Assembly (NCBI GenBank): GCA_029261875.1
Contig: JAJDAL010000033.1
Coordinates: 79,830-143,829 of the forward strand
Reading direction: 5' to 3'
DNA: 64,000 bases
From: Deltaproteobacteria bacterium
Lineage (GTDB): Bacteria > Myxococcota_A > UBA9160 > JAJDAL01
Part shown: positions 29,652-39,215 of the stretch, one piece after another
How the letters are laid out: the number at the start of each line of letters is the position of its first letter
Position numbering within the stretch: the first letter of the stretch is position 1
Notes under the pieces: generated by a model
Database searches by the model: none
What the model saw: only the letters and a program-made list of their open reading frames with translations
Told to the model about the DNA's origin: nothing
Position numbers and translations under genes: made by a program

Positions 29652-30263
29652 ATGAGTTCCAACAAACACGTCAGCCCCACCCGCCGGTACGATCTGCTGG
29701 TTTGCGCCCTCTCCCTTGCGCTCCTGAATGCCTGCGCGACCCATCGAGTCGCGCCGCTGGAGGCCATGGATCAAAAAGTGGACATGGAGCGGTTCATGGG
29801 AGATTGGTACGTGATCGGGTTCATTCCCATCAGCGTCCCGTTCTTCAGCGAAGAAGGGGCCCACAATGGCGTTGAAAACTACCGGCTCACCGACGAGGGC
29901 GTCATCGAAACCACCTACACCTTTCGAGATGGTGGTTTCGACGGGCCAGAGAAGCGCTTCACACCGAAGGGGTGGGTTCACGACCGAGAAACCCATGCCG
30001 AGTGGCGCATGCAGTTCGTGTGGCCCTTCAAGGCGGCCTATCTCATCGTCTACCTCGACCGGGAATACCAGAAGACCATCATCGGCGTACCCGACCGGAA
30101 CAACATCTGGATCATGTCGCGAGATCCTCGGATGAACGAAGCCGACTACCAGGAGATGCTGAGCTACGCAGCGAGCCTCGACTACGACGTCGCGAAGGTG
30201 AAACGCGTGCCCCAACGGTGGCCGGACCGGGTGGAGGCGCCGGGAATCGAACCGTCCGAATGA
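29652..30263 (+). CDS. Second lipocalin-family lipoprotein
   Basis: Lipobox LALLNAC; MERFMGDWYVIGFIPISVPF...GVENYRLTDEGVIETTYTFRDGGFDGP...TIIGVPDRNNIWIMSRDPRM. Confidence 0.88.
   Translation: MSSNKHVSPTRRYDLLVCALSLALLNACATHRVAPLEAMDQKVDMERFMGDWYVIGFIPISVPFFSEEGAHNGVENYRLTDEGVIETTYTFRDGGFDGPEKRFTPKGWVHDRETHAEWRMQFVWPFKAAYLIVYLDREYQKTIIGVPDRNNIWIMSRDPRMNEADYQEMLSYAASLDYDVAKVKRVPQRWPDRVEAPGIEPSE
30231..30253 (-). other. tmRNA/tRNA 3'-end-like fragment (possible att remnant)
   Basis: Minus strand GGTTCGATTCCCGGCGCCTCCAC resembles T-loop plus acceptor 3' sequence of ssrA/tRNA; 5' half of T-stem not conserved; produces C-term VEAPGIEPSE of the lipocalin. Confidence 0.45.
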
Positions 30264-30299
30264 GTCCCCCGCCTTCCCAACCCAACGTCATCCTTCGGG

Positions 30300-31226
30300 T
30301 CATGGGCAGAGCGATCCGTCACAGCGGTTGATGCCGAGCGAAACACCGCCACTCACCTCGTCGGTGCTCACGAGGAGGTTGTTGTTGCTCGCCATCACGT
30401 TCTCGCCATAGCCGCAGTTGGTCATCTGGAGGCCGAAGCCGTCGTTGGAGACGACGCGGTTCCCGATGACGGTACCCGCGTTCGAACAGCGAATTCCGGC
30501 CGCGCCGTTGCCGACGACCTGATTCCCTTGGATCAGTGCACCCGAGGCAAAGATGCCCTCCTCCGCGTTCGCCCTTACGACGTTGCCCGTCACGACACCG
30601 GAGGATTCCACTCGGATGCCCTCTTCCCCATTCTCGTTGGCGACGCTGTCGCGCACGATGGAGTAGAAACTCGCTTGGATTCCCGTGCCTCCGTTCCCGT
30701 TGGACGTGCAATCGGAGACGCGGCCGCTCTCACCCAGCGCGATTCCATCGTCGCCGTTTGCAAAGGTTCGCACGGATTCGACACTCGATCCCTCCCGGAG
30801 CCGGACGCCATCGTTCCCCATGCTGCGGACAGTTCCATCGCGGACGACGGTGCGGTCGGCGCCGGCCTCGGTATCGACCCCGACTCCGGTGCTACTCCCC
30901 GTCAAGCAGCCGATCGGGATGAACGCCGTCGCGAAGGTGCACGCGATCGCGAAGCCGCCCAGGTCGATCTGGACATCGTCGGCGGTGACGAGGATGGCCG
31001 TGGTTGCGCGATTGCCGGTGGAGAGATTCCCCGTCAGGCGGTAGCTGCCCGAGCGGCTGAGCGTTATCGGAAAGCCCGGGGTGTCCCCGGGCGTCACGCC
31101 GCCGGCGGTCGCCGCGGCGGCGTTGATCTCGACCACGCCGTCCACCGCGTGCGCCGGGGCCGCCACCAACGCGATGGAAACAATCAACGCGATCGAGAAT
31201 CCCGAGATCCCGTGTTCGTTCCGCAT
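30300..31226 (-). CDS. Secreted right-handed beta-helix protein
   Basis: Signal peptide; GVVEINAAAATAGGVTPGDTPGFPITLSRSGSYRLTGNL; beta-helix repeats; C-term SLGINRCDGSLCP; paralog of 50435..51463. Confidence 0.85.
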   Translation of the reverse strand: MRNEHGISGFSIALIVSIALVAAPAHAVDGVVEINAAAATAGGVTPGDTPGFPITLSRSGSYRLTGNLSTGNRATTAILVTADDVQIDLGGFAIACTFATAFIPIGCLTGSSTGVGVDTEAGADRTVVRDGTVRSMGNDGVRLREGSSVESVRTFANGDDGIALGESGRVSDCTSNGNGGTGIQASFYSIVRDSVANENGEEGIRVESSGVVTGNVVRANAEEGIFASGALIQGNQVVGNGAAGIRCSNAGTVIGNRVVSNDGFGLQMTNCGYGENVMASNNNLLVSTDEVSGGVSLGINRCDGSLCP

Positions 31227-31334
31227 CGAATCCTCCAGCATTTTCCGTCAGCCGGAGACGCGGTCTCGAACGCCGCCAGCGGTGTCAGTCTACCACTACC
31301 CTGGAGTCGGATTGAAGGCGGGGGGGTCGGGTCA

Positions 31335-32228
31335 CTAGATGCAGCTTCCGTTGCTCGCGCCGTCATCGAACAGATCGCAGTCCTCGGCGAGACCGTCCGC
31401 CTGATTGAGGGCCTGACAGAACGCGCAATCGATCGGAGGACTCAGGCAATCTGCGAGGCACTGGCCATCGGCCGGGTCGCACGCCGGGCAGGTCCCCGGA
31501 AAAATGAACGTTTCGTTGGCACTGTGGTCCCGGCATCCCCGCTCGATGGCATCGGGAATACCGAGTTCGCATCTTCGCGCGATCTGCCCACGCGGGTCGT
31601 CCAGGATACAGAGCTGCAGTTCGGCGGGAGTGGTCGCGCCCGAGGGGAAAGGTGTCTGCCCGACCTTCAGCGCGCGGCGTTTGCAGCGCTCGAACTCCTT
31701 CAACCGGGTCTCCTGACATTTTCGGAAGGCCTTGACGGCACTTCGTTGGCAGGGTGCGCCGAAGCGCTCTTCGGATCGGAGGAACACCCCTACGCCCCCG
31801 AAGAGGCTCGGGTCCAATGCGGTGGCCAGGTCCTTCGCCGTTGCCGTTACATTGACGGATCCCGTGTAGAACACAGCGGGTGCCTTGGGGTCACCGTTCG
31901 AATCATTGCCCTGGCACCTCCGCGCGTCGGCGCTGGCGGCACGCTGTGCCGCACGGGCAATGGCCCCCGAATTGTCGTCCAGCGTGCACTGGGTGAGCGG
32001 GCGCGTGTCCGACCCGCTGCTGATCGCGCGGACACATCGCTCCAAGCGCTTGTCGACTACCGTCACCACCTTGCGCAGGTGTTGGTTCTGGGTGTCGACG
32101 CAACGCTGTTGATCGCGCGTCAGCTCGGCTCGAGGCGATGTCGTCGGTGCGACGAGAACAAGGGCGACGATCGCAAGGGCGAGGCCGCGGATCGGTGTGG
32201 ATTCGGCGGAACGCAGTTCAATCGGCAA
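31335..32228 (-). CDS. Secreted Cys-rich hypothetical protein
   Basis: N-term hydrophobic signal; many Cys (QRCVDTQNQHLRKVVTVVDKRLERCVR; CQETRLKEFERCKRRALKV; GTCPACDPADGQCLADCLSPPIDCAFC); C-term SNGSCI. Confidence 0.65.
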   Translation of the reverse strand: MPIELRSAESTPIRGLALAIVALVLVAPTTSPRAELTRDQQRCVDTQNQHLRKVVTVVDKRLERCVRAISSGSDTRPLTQCTLDDNSGAIARAAQRAASADARRCQGNDSNGDPKAPAVFYTGSVNVTATAKDLATALDPSLFGGVGVFLRSEERFGAPCQRSAVKAFRKCQETRLKEFERCKRRALKVGQTPFPSGATTPAELQLCILDDPRGQIARRCELGIPDAIERGCRDHSANETFIFPGTCPACDPADGQCLADCLSPPIDCAFCQALNQADGLAEDCDLFDDGASNGSCI

Positions 32229-32406
32229 TGGTAGACACCTCCAAGTCTATTTCACGATCCTATTCTGGGGGTGTCGTCCGGGTCAAATCGCATTTTCCGG
32301 GATTACGAAACGATCGCATTTCGAAGCGGGCCGGATCGGCCCGTCAGAGATTCATCTGGTTGAGTCCAGCCGCCCGGGCAGCCTGCCCCCTTTTCCGGAG
32401 CGTGCG

Positions 32407-33372
32407 CTAGCGACCCAAGAGGAAATGGGCGATCTGAATCTCTGTACCTTGATCCGCGTAGTCCCCAGCCGCCCGCTGCGCGCGGAACTCGCCCCAATTG
32501 ATGCTGCGGTAGCGTGGCGGCGAAGACAACGGCGCGTAGTTCGTCGCGTAGCTCGGGTTGTAGAACAGCGGCGCGCTGTACCGGTCCTGTGCTGCATGGG
32601 CAATCACCCGGTGCAGCGGTGCGCGGTACCGGTCATTCGACCATACCTGCACGATGTCGCCGATGTTGACCACCAGCGCATCCTCGTGCGGTTGCACGGT
32701 GTGCCAACGGCCGTCGCGTTGAACCTGCAACCCGGGCTGGTTGTCTTGCAGGAGTACGGTCAGCGCTCCGGCATCCGTGTGATGGTGGATGCCCAGGGGC
32801 CCCGCCAGCGGTGCGGTGGGCGAATCCCCGGGCGCCGGTTTCGGGCAGCGCGGATAGTGGTTCAGGCGCAAAAAGCTGGTTTGCTCTTCCCCAAAATAGT
32901 CGTCGAGCCTCTCGGCCGATTGCCCGAGGTTGTGCGCAACCAGATGCAAGAGCCGCTCGGCCACCCGGGTCGCGGACTCCGCGAAAGCCAGTATCGCGGC
33001 TCGAAATTCCGGCAGGCTTTCGGGCCACTGTGGAAAGCTGCCGGCGAGAGGACCGACGCGCTCCACCGGACCGACATCGAAAATCTCTTTCCAATCCTGT
33101 TGGTTCTTGGTCAGCTCGCGGTCGTAGTAGCCCCATACATTCGTCGCGGACCGCTCGACCCCGCGCTTCACCTCACGGGGTAAGCCGAAGAAGCAATGCA
33201 TCTGGCGCAAGAGGTCGTCCCGCACCTCCCGGTCGACCCCGTGCCCTACGAGTTGAAAGAAACCCCAATCGCGGCACGCTGCATCCACCGCCGCCGCGAC
33301 GTCGGCAGACTCGAGGTCGACGACAGGAACTCCGCGCATAAGCCACCCCAAATCGCAATTCGAAGCGTTCAC
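32407..33372 (-). CDS. Isopenicillin N synthase-like 2OG-Fe(II) oxygenase
   Basis: VPVVDLESADVAAAVDAACRDWGFFQLVGHGV; HHHTDAGALTVLLQD...NIGDIVQVWSNDRYRAPLHRVI (HxD...H) and RYSAP (RxS). Confidence 0.92.
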   Translation of the reverse strand: MNASNCDLGWLMRGVPVVDLESADVAAAVDAACRDWGFFQLVGHGVDREVRDDLLRQMHCFFGLPREVKRGVERSATNVWGYYDRELTKNQQDWKEIFDVGPVERVGPLAGSFPQWPESLPEFRAAILAFAESATRVAERLLHLVAHNLGQSAERLDDYFGEEQTSFLRLNHYPRCPKPAPGDSPTAPLAGPLGIHHHTDAGALTVLLQDNQPGLQVQRDGRWHTVQPHEDALVVNIGDIVQVWSNDRYRAPLHRVIAHAAQDRYSAPLFYNPSYATNYAPLSSPPRYRSINWGEFRAQRAAGDYADQGTEIQIAHFLLGR

Positions 33373-33583
33373 TATAACGTGCCCACGCGAGTTTTCCGGT
33401 CCACCGACGAGCCCAAGATCCCCGGAATCGAGCGATGCTCAATGGGGGCACCGGCGTACCGCCAAGGCCAGCCATTCCGCCAGACCAATGGTGGAGGCGG
33501 CGGAGGCACGGCCCGTTGACATCTACATTGGGCCAGACCTAGCTTCGGCTTGAAGTTCTCTTCACCGGAAAGTGTGAAAGGAG

Positions 33584-34723
33584 ATGAAAGTCGTGCAGGG
33601 TTTCATGAACGACCAGGCGGTGGCTGAGCGAATCCTCACGCATGTGCGTGACGGCACGACCGACCTGGGAGACGAAGTGTGGCGCGAACCGGTAGAGAAC
33701 TATCGAAGCGTGGAGCGCTTTCGTCGTGAGCTCGCCGTTCTGCGCGGACTGGCAGTGCCGTTCTGTCCCTCCGCCGCGCTCCGTGAGCCCGGCTCCTACG
33801 TAGCACGAGCGGCGGCCGGGGTCCCCATCCTTGCCGTGCGAGGAACGGACGGCAAGGTTCGCGCATTCCGCAATGCGTGCCGTCACCGAGGAACCGAAGT
33901 GGCGAGTGGTGAGGGCTGCACCAAGACGTTCGTCTGCCCCTACCACGGCTGGACCTACAGACTCGACGGACGACTTCACCGCGTCCCACACGAACACGGC
34001 TTTCCCGACCTGGACAAGCGCACACATGGCCTCACTCCGGTTCTGGCCCAGGAACGATCCGGGATCGTCTTCGTCACCCAGAGTGCGCAGACGAACGAAT
34101 CCCGACCCGAGGAGGAGTTGCCCGATTTGATCGCGACCGACCAGGATCTCATCGACAAGCATTCCAACGAGGCCTGTGTGAACTGGAAGGTCTCACTCGA
34201 AGGATCCATCGAGGGCTACCACATCCGCTTTGGTCACCGAGACTCATTCTACCCGTACGGATATGACAACCTGAACGTGGTCGAGAACTGCGGGCGGAAC
34301 AGCCGCGTAACCTTTCCCTTCCGACGCATCGAGAAGCTGGCTGACGTTCCGAAGGCCGAGCGCCGCGTCGAAGGTCGTCTCACCTACGTCTACCATTTGT
34401 TTCCGAATGCGCTGGTCACCGTCTTGTCTCGACACACCAACCTCGTGGTATTGGAGCCAGTCGCTGTCGACCGAACGCGGATGATCGCCTACACCCTGTC
34501 GAACACCGGCGGAGACCCGGCTTCCGCGGAGTCAGCCAAGCGCGATGCGGAGTTCGTGAACCAGACGGGTGCCGCAGAGGACCAGGCACTCGTGGAGAGC
34601 ATCCAGCGCGGCATCGGGAGCGGAGCCAACGAATTCTTCACCTTCGGTCACTTCGAGAACGCGATCATCCACTTCCATCGCAATCTCCAGGCGGCACTAG
34701 AAGATTTGGATCAACGCGCGTAG
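33584..34723 (+). CDS. Rieske aromatic-ring-hydroxylating dioxygenase alpha subunit
   Basis: CRHRGTEVASGEGCTKTFVCPYHGWTYRLDG Rieske motif; VNWKVSLEGSIEGYHIRFGHRDSF catalytic domain. Confidence 0.92.
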   Translation: MKVVQGFMNDQAVAERILTHVRDGTTDLGDEVWREPVENYRSVERFRRELAVLRGLAVPFCPSAALREPGSYVARAAAGVPILAVRGTDGKVRAFRNACRHRGTEVASGEGCTKTFVCPYHGWTYRLDGRLHRVPHEHGFPDLDKRTHGLTPVLAQERSGIVFVTQSAQTNESRPEEELPDLIATDQDLIDKHSNEACVNWKVSLEGSIEGYHIRFGHRDSFYPYGYDNLNVVENCGRNSRVTFPFRRIEKLADVPKAERRVEGRLTYVYHLFPNALVTVLSRHTNLVVLEPVAVDRTRMIAYTLSNTGGDPASAESAKRDAEFVNQTGAAEDQALVESIQRGIGSGANEFFTFGHFENAIIHFHRNLQAALEDLDQRA

Positions 34724-34787
34724 TGATCGTGTGGCGCCATGCCGTTATACCGTCCGAGATGCCGCCGCGCAGCCGGTAGCCGGGTCA

Positions 34788-35735
34788 TCAATTGGTCCGT
34801 GTGGCGGTGCCCGTCAGGACCCACTGGACATAGGTGCACACGCCGCCCACCGCGGTGATGGTGACGGTCCCGCTGTTGCTGTCGTTGGTCACTTCTTGAT
34901 CGTAGATCGTCTGGCCACAGGAAAAGGTTTGTCCGTTGACGAAGAACTCGACCTGATTCGTTCCTTGCCCGAAGCAGTTGGCGGACAGGACCAATCGCGC
35001 GCGCCCTCCCGGCAGCGAGGGATTGGGATTCATTCCGATTACGTCGAATCGACTCTTGTCCTGGGTGTCGCCGCCCGCAAATGAGACAAACTCGAGAACG
35101 CTCGCCGTACTGTCCAGGGGAATGTCGAGCGGGTTGTTGAAGGTCGGGTCGGACGGTGCCTCTTGGCAGTTCTCCACCGGTGTCTCGGTGCAATCGCTCT
35201 CGCAGCCATCGCCGTTGCTATTGTTTCCGTCGTCGCATTGTTCGTCACCCTCGAGAGCTCCATTCCCACAGACCTCGCCCGTGAGCGCTTGCACCAGGGC
35301 CTCGAGGTCGGCGACCCGGGAAGCCAGAACCGACGCTTCGGATACCTGGAACGCATAGGGGACGGAATTGACGGGTTGCCGGGGAGCGAGGGTTTCACCG
35401 TCGATCGTGACCTCGAGCCAACGGTTCGCCTCGGCGAAGAGCGCCGCGTCATAGCTCCCCACCACACTCGAGCCCGTCCCCAACAGGATGTCGAAGACAC
35501 CGTCGGTCAGCGCCACGGCCGGATGCTCTTCGCTGTAGAGCGCCGTGCCGTCGACGAGTTGGTCGAAAAACCCGATCCCGATGTCGACGGGACCCGCCAG
35601 AGCGGAGCCTGAAGCGTCCGTCAACAAGCCTTGAAAATTGCTGTCGCCCGGGACCTCCGCCGCCGCCGAACCGGCGAGGATCCAACTGATCGCAACCCAG
35701 CTTCGAAATACCTTCACGAATGCACCGTTCAGCAT
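34788..35735 (-). CDS. Secreted protein with DUF4215/Myxococcus Cys-rich repeat
   Basis: EVCGNGALEGDEQCDDGNNSNGDGCESDCTET repeat; N-domain FQGLLTDASGSALAGPVDIGIGFFDQLVDGTALYSEEHPAVALTDGVFDILLGTG...LAPRQPVNSVPYAFQ. Confidence 0.8.
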   Translation of the reverse strand: MLNGAFVKVFRSWVAISWILAGSAAAEVPGDSNFQGLLTDASGSALAGPVDIGIGFFDQLVDGTALYSEEHPAVALTDGVFDILLGTGSSVVGSYDAALFAEANRWLEVTIDGETLAPRQPVNSVPYAFQVSEASVLASRVADLEALVQALTGEVCGNGALEGDEQCDDGNNSNGDGCESDCTETPVENCQEAPSDPTFNNPLDIPLDSTASVLEFVSFAGGDTQDKSRFDVIGMNPNPSLPGGRARLVLSANCFGQGTNQVEFFVNGQTFSCGQTIYDQEVTNDSNSGTVTITAVGGVCTYVQWVLTGTATRTN

Positions 35736-35870
35736 CTACATCTCCCACGATTTTGGATTCCTTCGACGGACGGAATTGTAGGTCGAAAACCACGATGCCA
35801 GCCACCTGAAAACGGATCGGATTCGGACTGAAAGCTCGGACAGCGGGGAGAAAGAACGCGATTCCGGCTT

Positions 35871-37007
35871 CTACTGGACTATGACGATCGTCGCGACGAC
35901 AACGATCAGGAGCAGCCCCAGATAGATCAACGGAAATACCCATCGGGAGCGTCGGTCGATGAGGTCTCCGACCGGGGTCTGTCCGCTCCGATCGAGGGAA
36001 CCGACCCAAAGACTCACTGCCACGCTCAGGCACACGATGAAGAAACTCATATTCAAGAAACCGTTCATCAGGGTCATATAAGAAATACGCGGCAGGATTT
36101 CGCTCAGAACGATCTGGTATGCGACCACCGTCAGGATTCCGATGAACGACACGCCGATGCGGTCACCCAACGACGACTGGTCCATCCAGAAGACCGACCA
36201 GGAGAGCACGACGATCAAAGCCAATGGAATGATGACCAGCCGGATCATGAAGAGCGACTTGCGCTCGACGTGGATGGCAAGGACCAGGGTCGAGGCGACA
36301 CCGAGATTTCCGGCGTGCGACGCACGATGTCTCCGGGATACCGTCTCGACGTTCACCAGCGCCCATTGTGGCACCCGAACCTCCGCTTCTTGATCTTGGA
36401 TCGATGCTCTATTCGCCAAAGCGGGCTGCATCGAGACCTCGCTCTCGTCGAACCCGAGCACCTCGAAGATCGCCTCGAGCTTCTGGGAATCAAATGGATA
36501 GGCCCTCAGATCGAGATCCGTTTTGGCCGCCGCGTTGATGGTTTGCACGAGCCTGAGCGAGCCATCGGGCCGAATCCGAAGCAGCACGCCGTGGCTCTCG
36601 AACAGACTCGACTCGTTCAGCAACACGACCTGAGGAAACCAGCCCACGAACACTTCGTTGAATTGGTACGCGCCCTGGTAGAGTTTCTCGTCTACTCCCT
36701 CGGCTGCTGGATCGAAGGCTTGCCGCTCATCCCACCATTCGAGCACCATGACGCCCTCGAACTCGAAGGTCTCCGACTCGTCATCGATCGCGTTGATGTC
36801 ACGCAGATCGAATCCGACCCGAACGACAACCGGTTCGCCGTCTCGGATGGGTGCAGGAAGGCTCATGAGTGCCGGATCGGCCGCGGGGGCGGCGGCGGCG
36901 TTCCACGCGCAACCGATCGCGAAGACCGCGCCGGTTACGAGGACCCAAACGAGATCTTTCGCGCAACTGCGCGGACTCGCAGCCTGCGCGGTGGCCGAAC
37001 GACTCAC
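35871..37007 (-). CDS. Prokaryotic pentameric ligand-gated ion channel (Cys-loop-like) homolog
   Basis: ECD VVRVGFDLRDINAIDDESETFEFEGVMVLEWWDER...KTDLDLRAYPFDSQKLEAIFE, then four hydrophobic segments (LVIIPLALIVVLSWSVFW; IGVSFIGILTVVAYQIVLSEILPRISYMTLMNGFL; ...); GTG start overlapping the upstream stop. Confidence 0.82.
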   Translation of the reverse strand: MSRSATAQAASPRSCAKDLVWVLVTGAVFAIGCAWNAAAAPAADPALMSLPAPIRDGEPVVVRVGFDLRDINAIDDESETFEFEGVMVLEWWDERQAFDPAAEGVDEKLYQGAYQFNEVFVGWFPQVVLLNESSLFESHGVLLRIRPDGSLRLVQTINAAAKTDLDLRAYPFDSQKLEAIFEVLGFDESEVSMQPALANRASIQDQEAEVRVPQWALVNVETVSRRHRASHAGNLGVASTLVLAIHVERKSLFMIRLVIIPLALIVVLSWSVFWMDQSSLGDRIGVSFIGILTVVAYQIVLSEILPRISYMTLMNGFLNMSFFIVCLSVAVSLWVGSLDRSGQTPVGDLIDRRSRWVFPLIYLGLLLIVVVATIVIVQ

Positions 37008-38905
37008 GGGCCGGATCGAACCCCAGGCTCGGATCGGTCGCTCACTTGCGTCATCGTCGGCAGACCCACATGCAGCCGGAGGATCCGACGCACTTCCTCC
37101 ATGGTGGCCGGTTTCGACTGGCACGAGTGCGGCGACCGAACCACCCGTTCGGATTCGACGCCTGCGATGTGTGCACTCGTGTACTTGACGACGCCGTCGT
37201 CCCCTTCCTCGGGGGGGCCATCGCCCTTCACCGAGATGATCGAGTGCGCTTTGATGGTGGGTGCAACCGGAATCGCCTGCAGTCCCATGATGAACGGGTG
37301 ACCCGGAGACATGTTGTCGACCGCGCTCGGCAGAAAGGGACTCTTGGCGGCGTCGAGGTTCCGAGCGACATCTGCGGACAGACGCGTGAGATGGAAGGGA
37401 AGATGAGTCAGGCGCCGGAGTAGACCGGTGACGAAGCGGGAGGCTGCCAGGAAGCTACCGCGATGGGGCGTGGAGATGAATACCACCCGAGAGACATTCG
37501 GAACGGGATCGACGAAGAAGCCGCGCCGCAGCAAGTCGCGGTTCTCATCGGTCAGGCGCAACTCCTCGAGCGGTTTTCGACTGACCGCATTCCACATCTT
37601 GTCGCCGGTGTGGATGCTTTGCATCTTGACCAGCAGACCGCCCTGGCTGTGCCCGATCAGCACCATGCGGCGCAGGGCCGGGTCTTTGCCTTCGGGATCG
37701 AGTTGCTCCACTGCGCGCCCCAGGGATTCGCGCAAACGCAACGCGGAAAGCGCGATCGGATTGTCTGAATCGTATTGGAAAAACCAGAACTGGTATCGCT
37801 TGCGGACTTCCATGTCGGCATTGAGACGATTGAAGATCTCCGCCCAGCGGACCGCGCTCGACGCTGTGCCGTGCACGAAAACCACGGGGATCAGCCCCGG
37901 CCGATAGGGCGTGGTTGAAACCAAGGGAGGGCGTTCCGCCAAAAGCCCCGACAGTCGCCCGAGGAATCCCAGGAGTTCGATCTGGATTACGGGGATGCTG
38001 GAAAACGTGAGTGCCAACGCGGCGGTAGGCTCCGTCTCCAGGGGAACCGTCTCGCCACCGATCGAAACCGAAGATTTGTCCCAGGCCAGGTGTAGCTCGA
38101 GGTCGGCAGTCAGCGGTTGCCCTTCCACCAGGGTGCGGCGCGCCTTGGAGACGCGCAGCAGGGCGGTGAGCGGGACCTGCAGCCGCGGCGCAACCATATT
38201 GACGCCGGCATTCGCATCTTCGAGTGGCCGGGTCGAGGCGGCCAGTGGCGCTCCGATGCCGGGCCAGCGGTAGCGCATTGCGAGTCCCTCTACCTCGAGT
38301 TCTGCCACCGGAATGAATCGGTGGAGTTCGAGGTTTCCGGCGCGCAGGTCGGCGGGGTCGAAGGCCACGTCGATCGGCTGCCCGAAGGGCAACGCGAAGC
38401 GACCGGACTGAGGCACCACTTCCGAGCCGTCCTCCGACGCGAAGGCAGCCGTCAGCGCCCAGTTGTAGAGATCCGCGGCGAGACGCAAGCGGGGATCGAA
38501 GGGCCCGGGGCGCGCACCGCCCGACTCTGGAAAGAGAAAGGCATAGGCGTAGATTGCCGCCGCCAGCTGGTACTCGCGCTTCTCTTCCTCTTCCCCGTAG
38601 AGGAACGACAATTCGGACAGGGCAAAGAGCAGATCGAGAGCCCCGTTCTCGGCGACCATGATTCGATGCAACTCAGCGAGCGCCACTTCCGGGCGCTCGT
38701 CGTAGTCTTCGAACAAGCCGCGTTCGAGCAGCGCATCACGCGTCGACCAACTTGGCTCGCCATCGGTGACCGCACTTCGACTGAGATCCTCGTGCGCGAC
38801 CGATCGGGCGACTCGGTTGGCTCGCACCGGCGACACACATGCGCCCAGCGCCAAGCAGACGACCGACAGCACTGCGATTCGCCCCATCCCACTTTCGATT
38901 TGCAT
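37004..38905 (-). CDS. Alpha/beta-hydrolase (esterase/lipase-like) lipoprotein
   Basis: Lipobox LALGAC; IPVVFVHGTASSAVRW...VLIGHSQGGLLVKM...VVFISTPHRGSFLA. Confidence 0.82.
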   Translation of the reverse strand: MQIESGMGRIAVLSVVCLALGACVSPVRANRVARSVAHEDLSRSAVTDGEPSWSTRDALLERGLFEDYDERPEVALAELHRIMVAENGALDLLFALSELSFLYGEEEEKREYQLAAAIYAYAFLFPESGGARPGPFDPRLRLAADLYNWALTAAFASEDGSEVVPQSGRFALPFGQPIDVAFDPADLRAGNLELHRFIPVAELEVEGLAMRYRWPGIGAPLAASTRPLEDANAGVNMVAPRLQVPLTALLRVSKARRTLVEGQPLTADLELHLAWDKSSVSIGGETVPLETEPTAALALTFSSIPVIQIELLGFLGRLSGLLAERPPLVSTTPYRPGLIPVVFVHGTASSAVRWAEIFNRLNADMEVRKRYQFWFFQYDSDNPIALSALRLRESLGRAVEQLDPEGKDPALRRMVLIGHSQGGLLVKMQSIHTGDKMWNAVSRKPLEELRLTDENRDLLRRGFFVDPVPNVSRVVFISTPHRGSFLAASRFVTGLLRRLTHLPFHLTRLSADVARNLDAAKSPFLPSAVDNMSPGHPFIMGLQAIPVAPTIKAHSIISVKGDGPPEEGDDGVVKYTSAHIAGVESERVVRSPHSCQSKPATMEEVRRILRLHVGLPTMTQVSDRSEPGVRSGP

Positions 38906-39215
38906 CCTTGCCTCCCGAATTCTTGAGGTTTTCGGCGCCAACGCGGATCACCCAGAAGGCGGCAGAGTAGTCCCAAGCGTCTCGGGTTGGCCACTACCGC
39001 GCGATACGGGGGCCTCTCACCTTGGACAGCACAGGGTTGTCTGCTCGGACGGGTGACCCGGGTCCCAAGGTCTCCATCCTGTGAAGCTCGATCTGATGGG
39101 CTACATGTCGGCCAAGCGCCTGGTCTTATTGGAATGGGGCATGACGCGTTCCGCGCGGAAGCCCTCGAAGCAGGCGCGCTGCGGCGAGCGCCGTATTCGA
39201 AAAAGGAACTGCCCC

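Noticed and set aside
30229-30600. Complete tmRNA (ssrA) gene on the minus strand
   Set aside because: Only ~23 nt of 3'-end similarity; upstream sequence is beta-helix coding and the T-stem 5' half does not pair.
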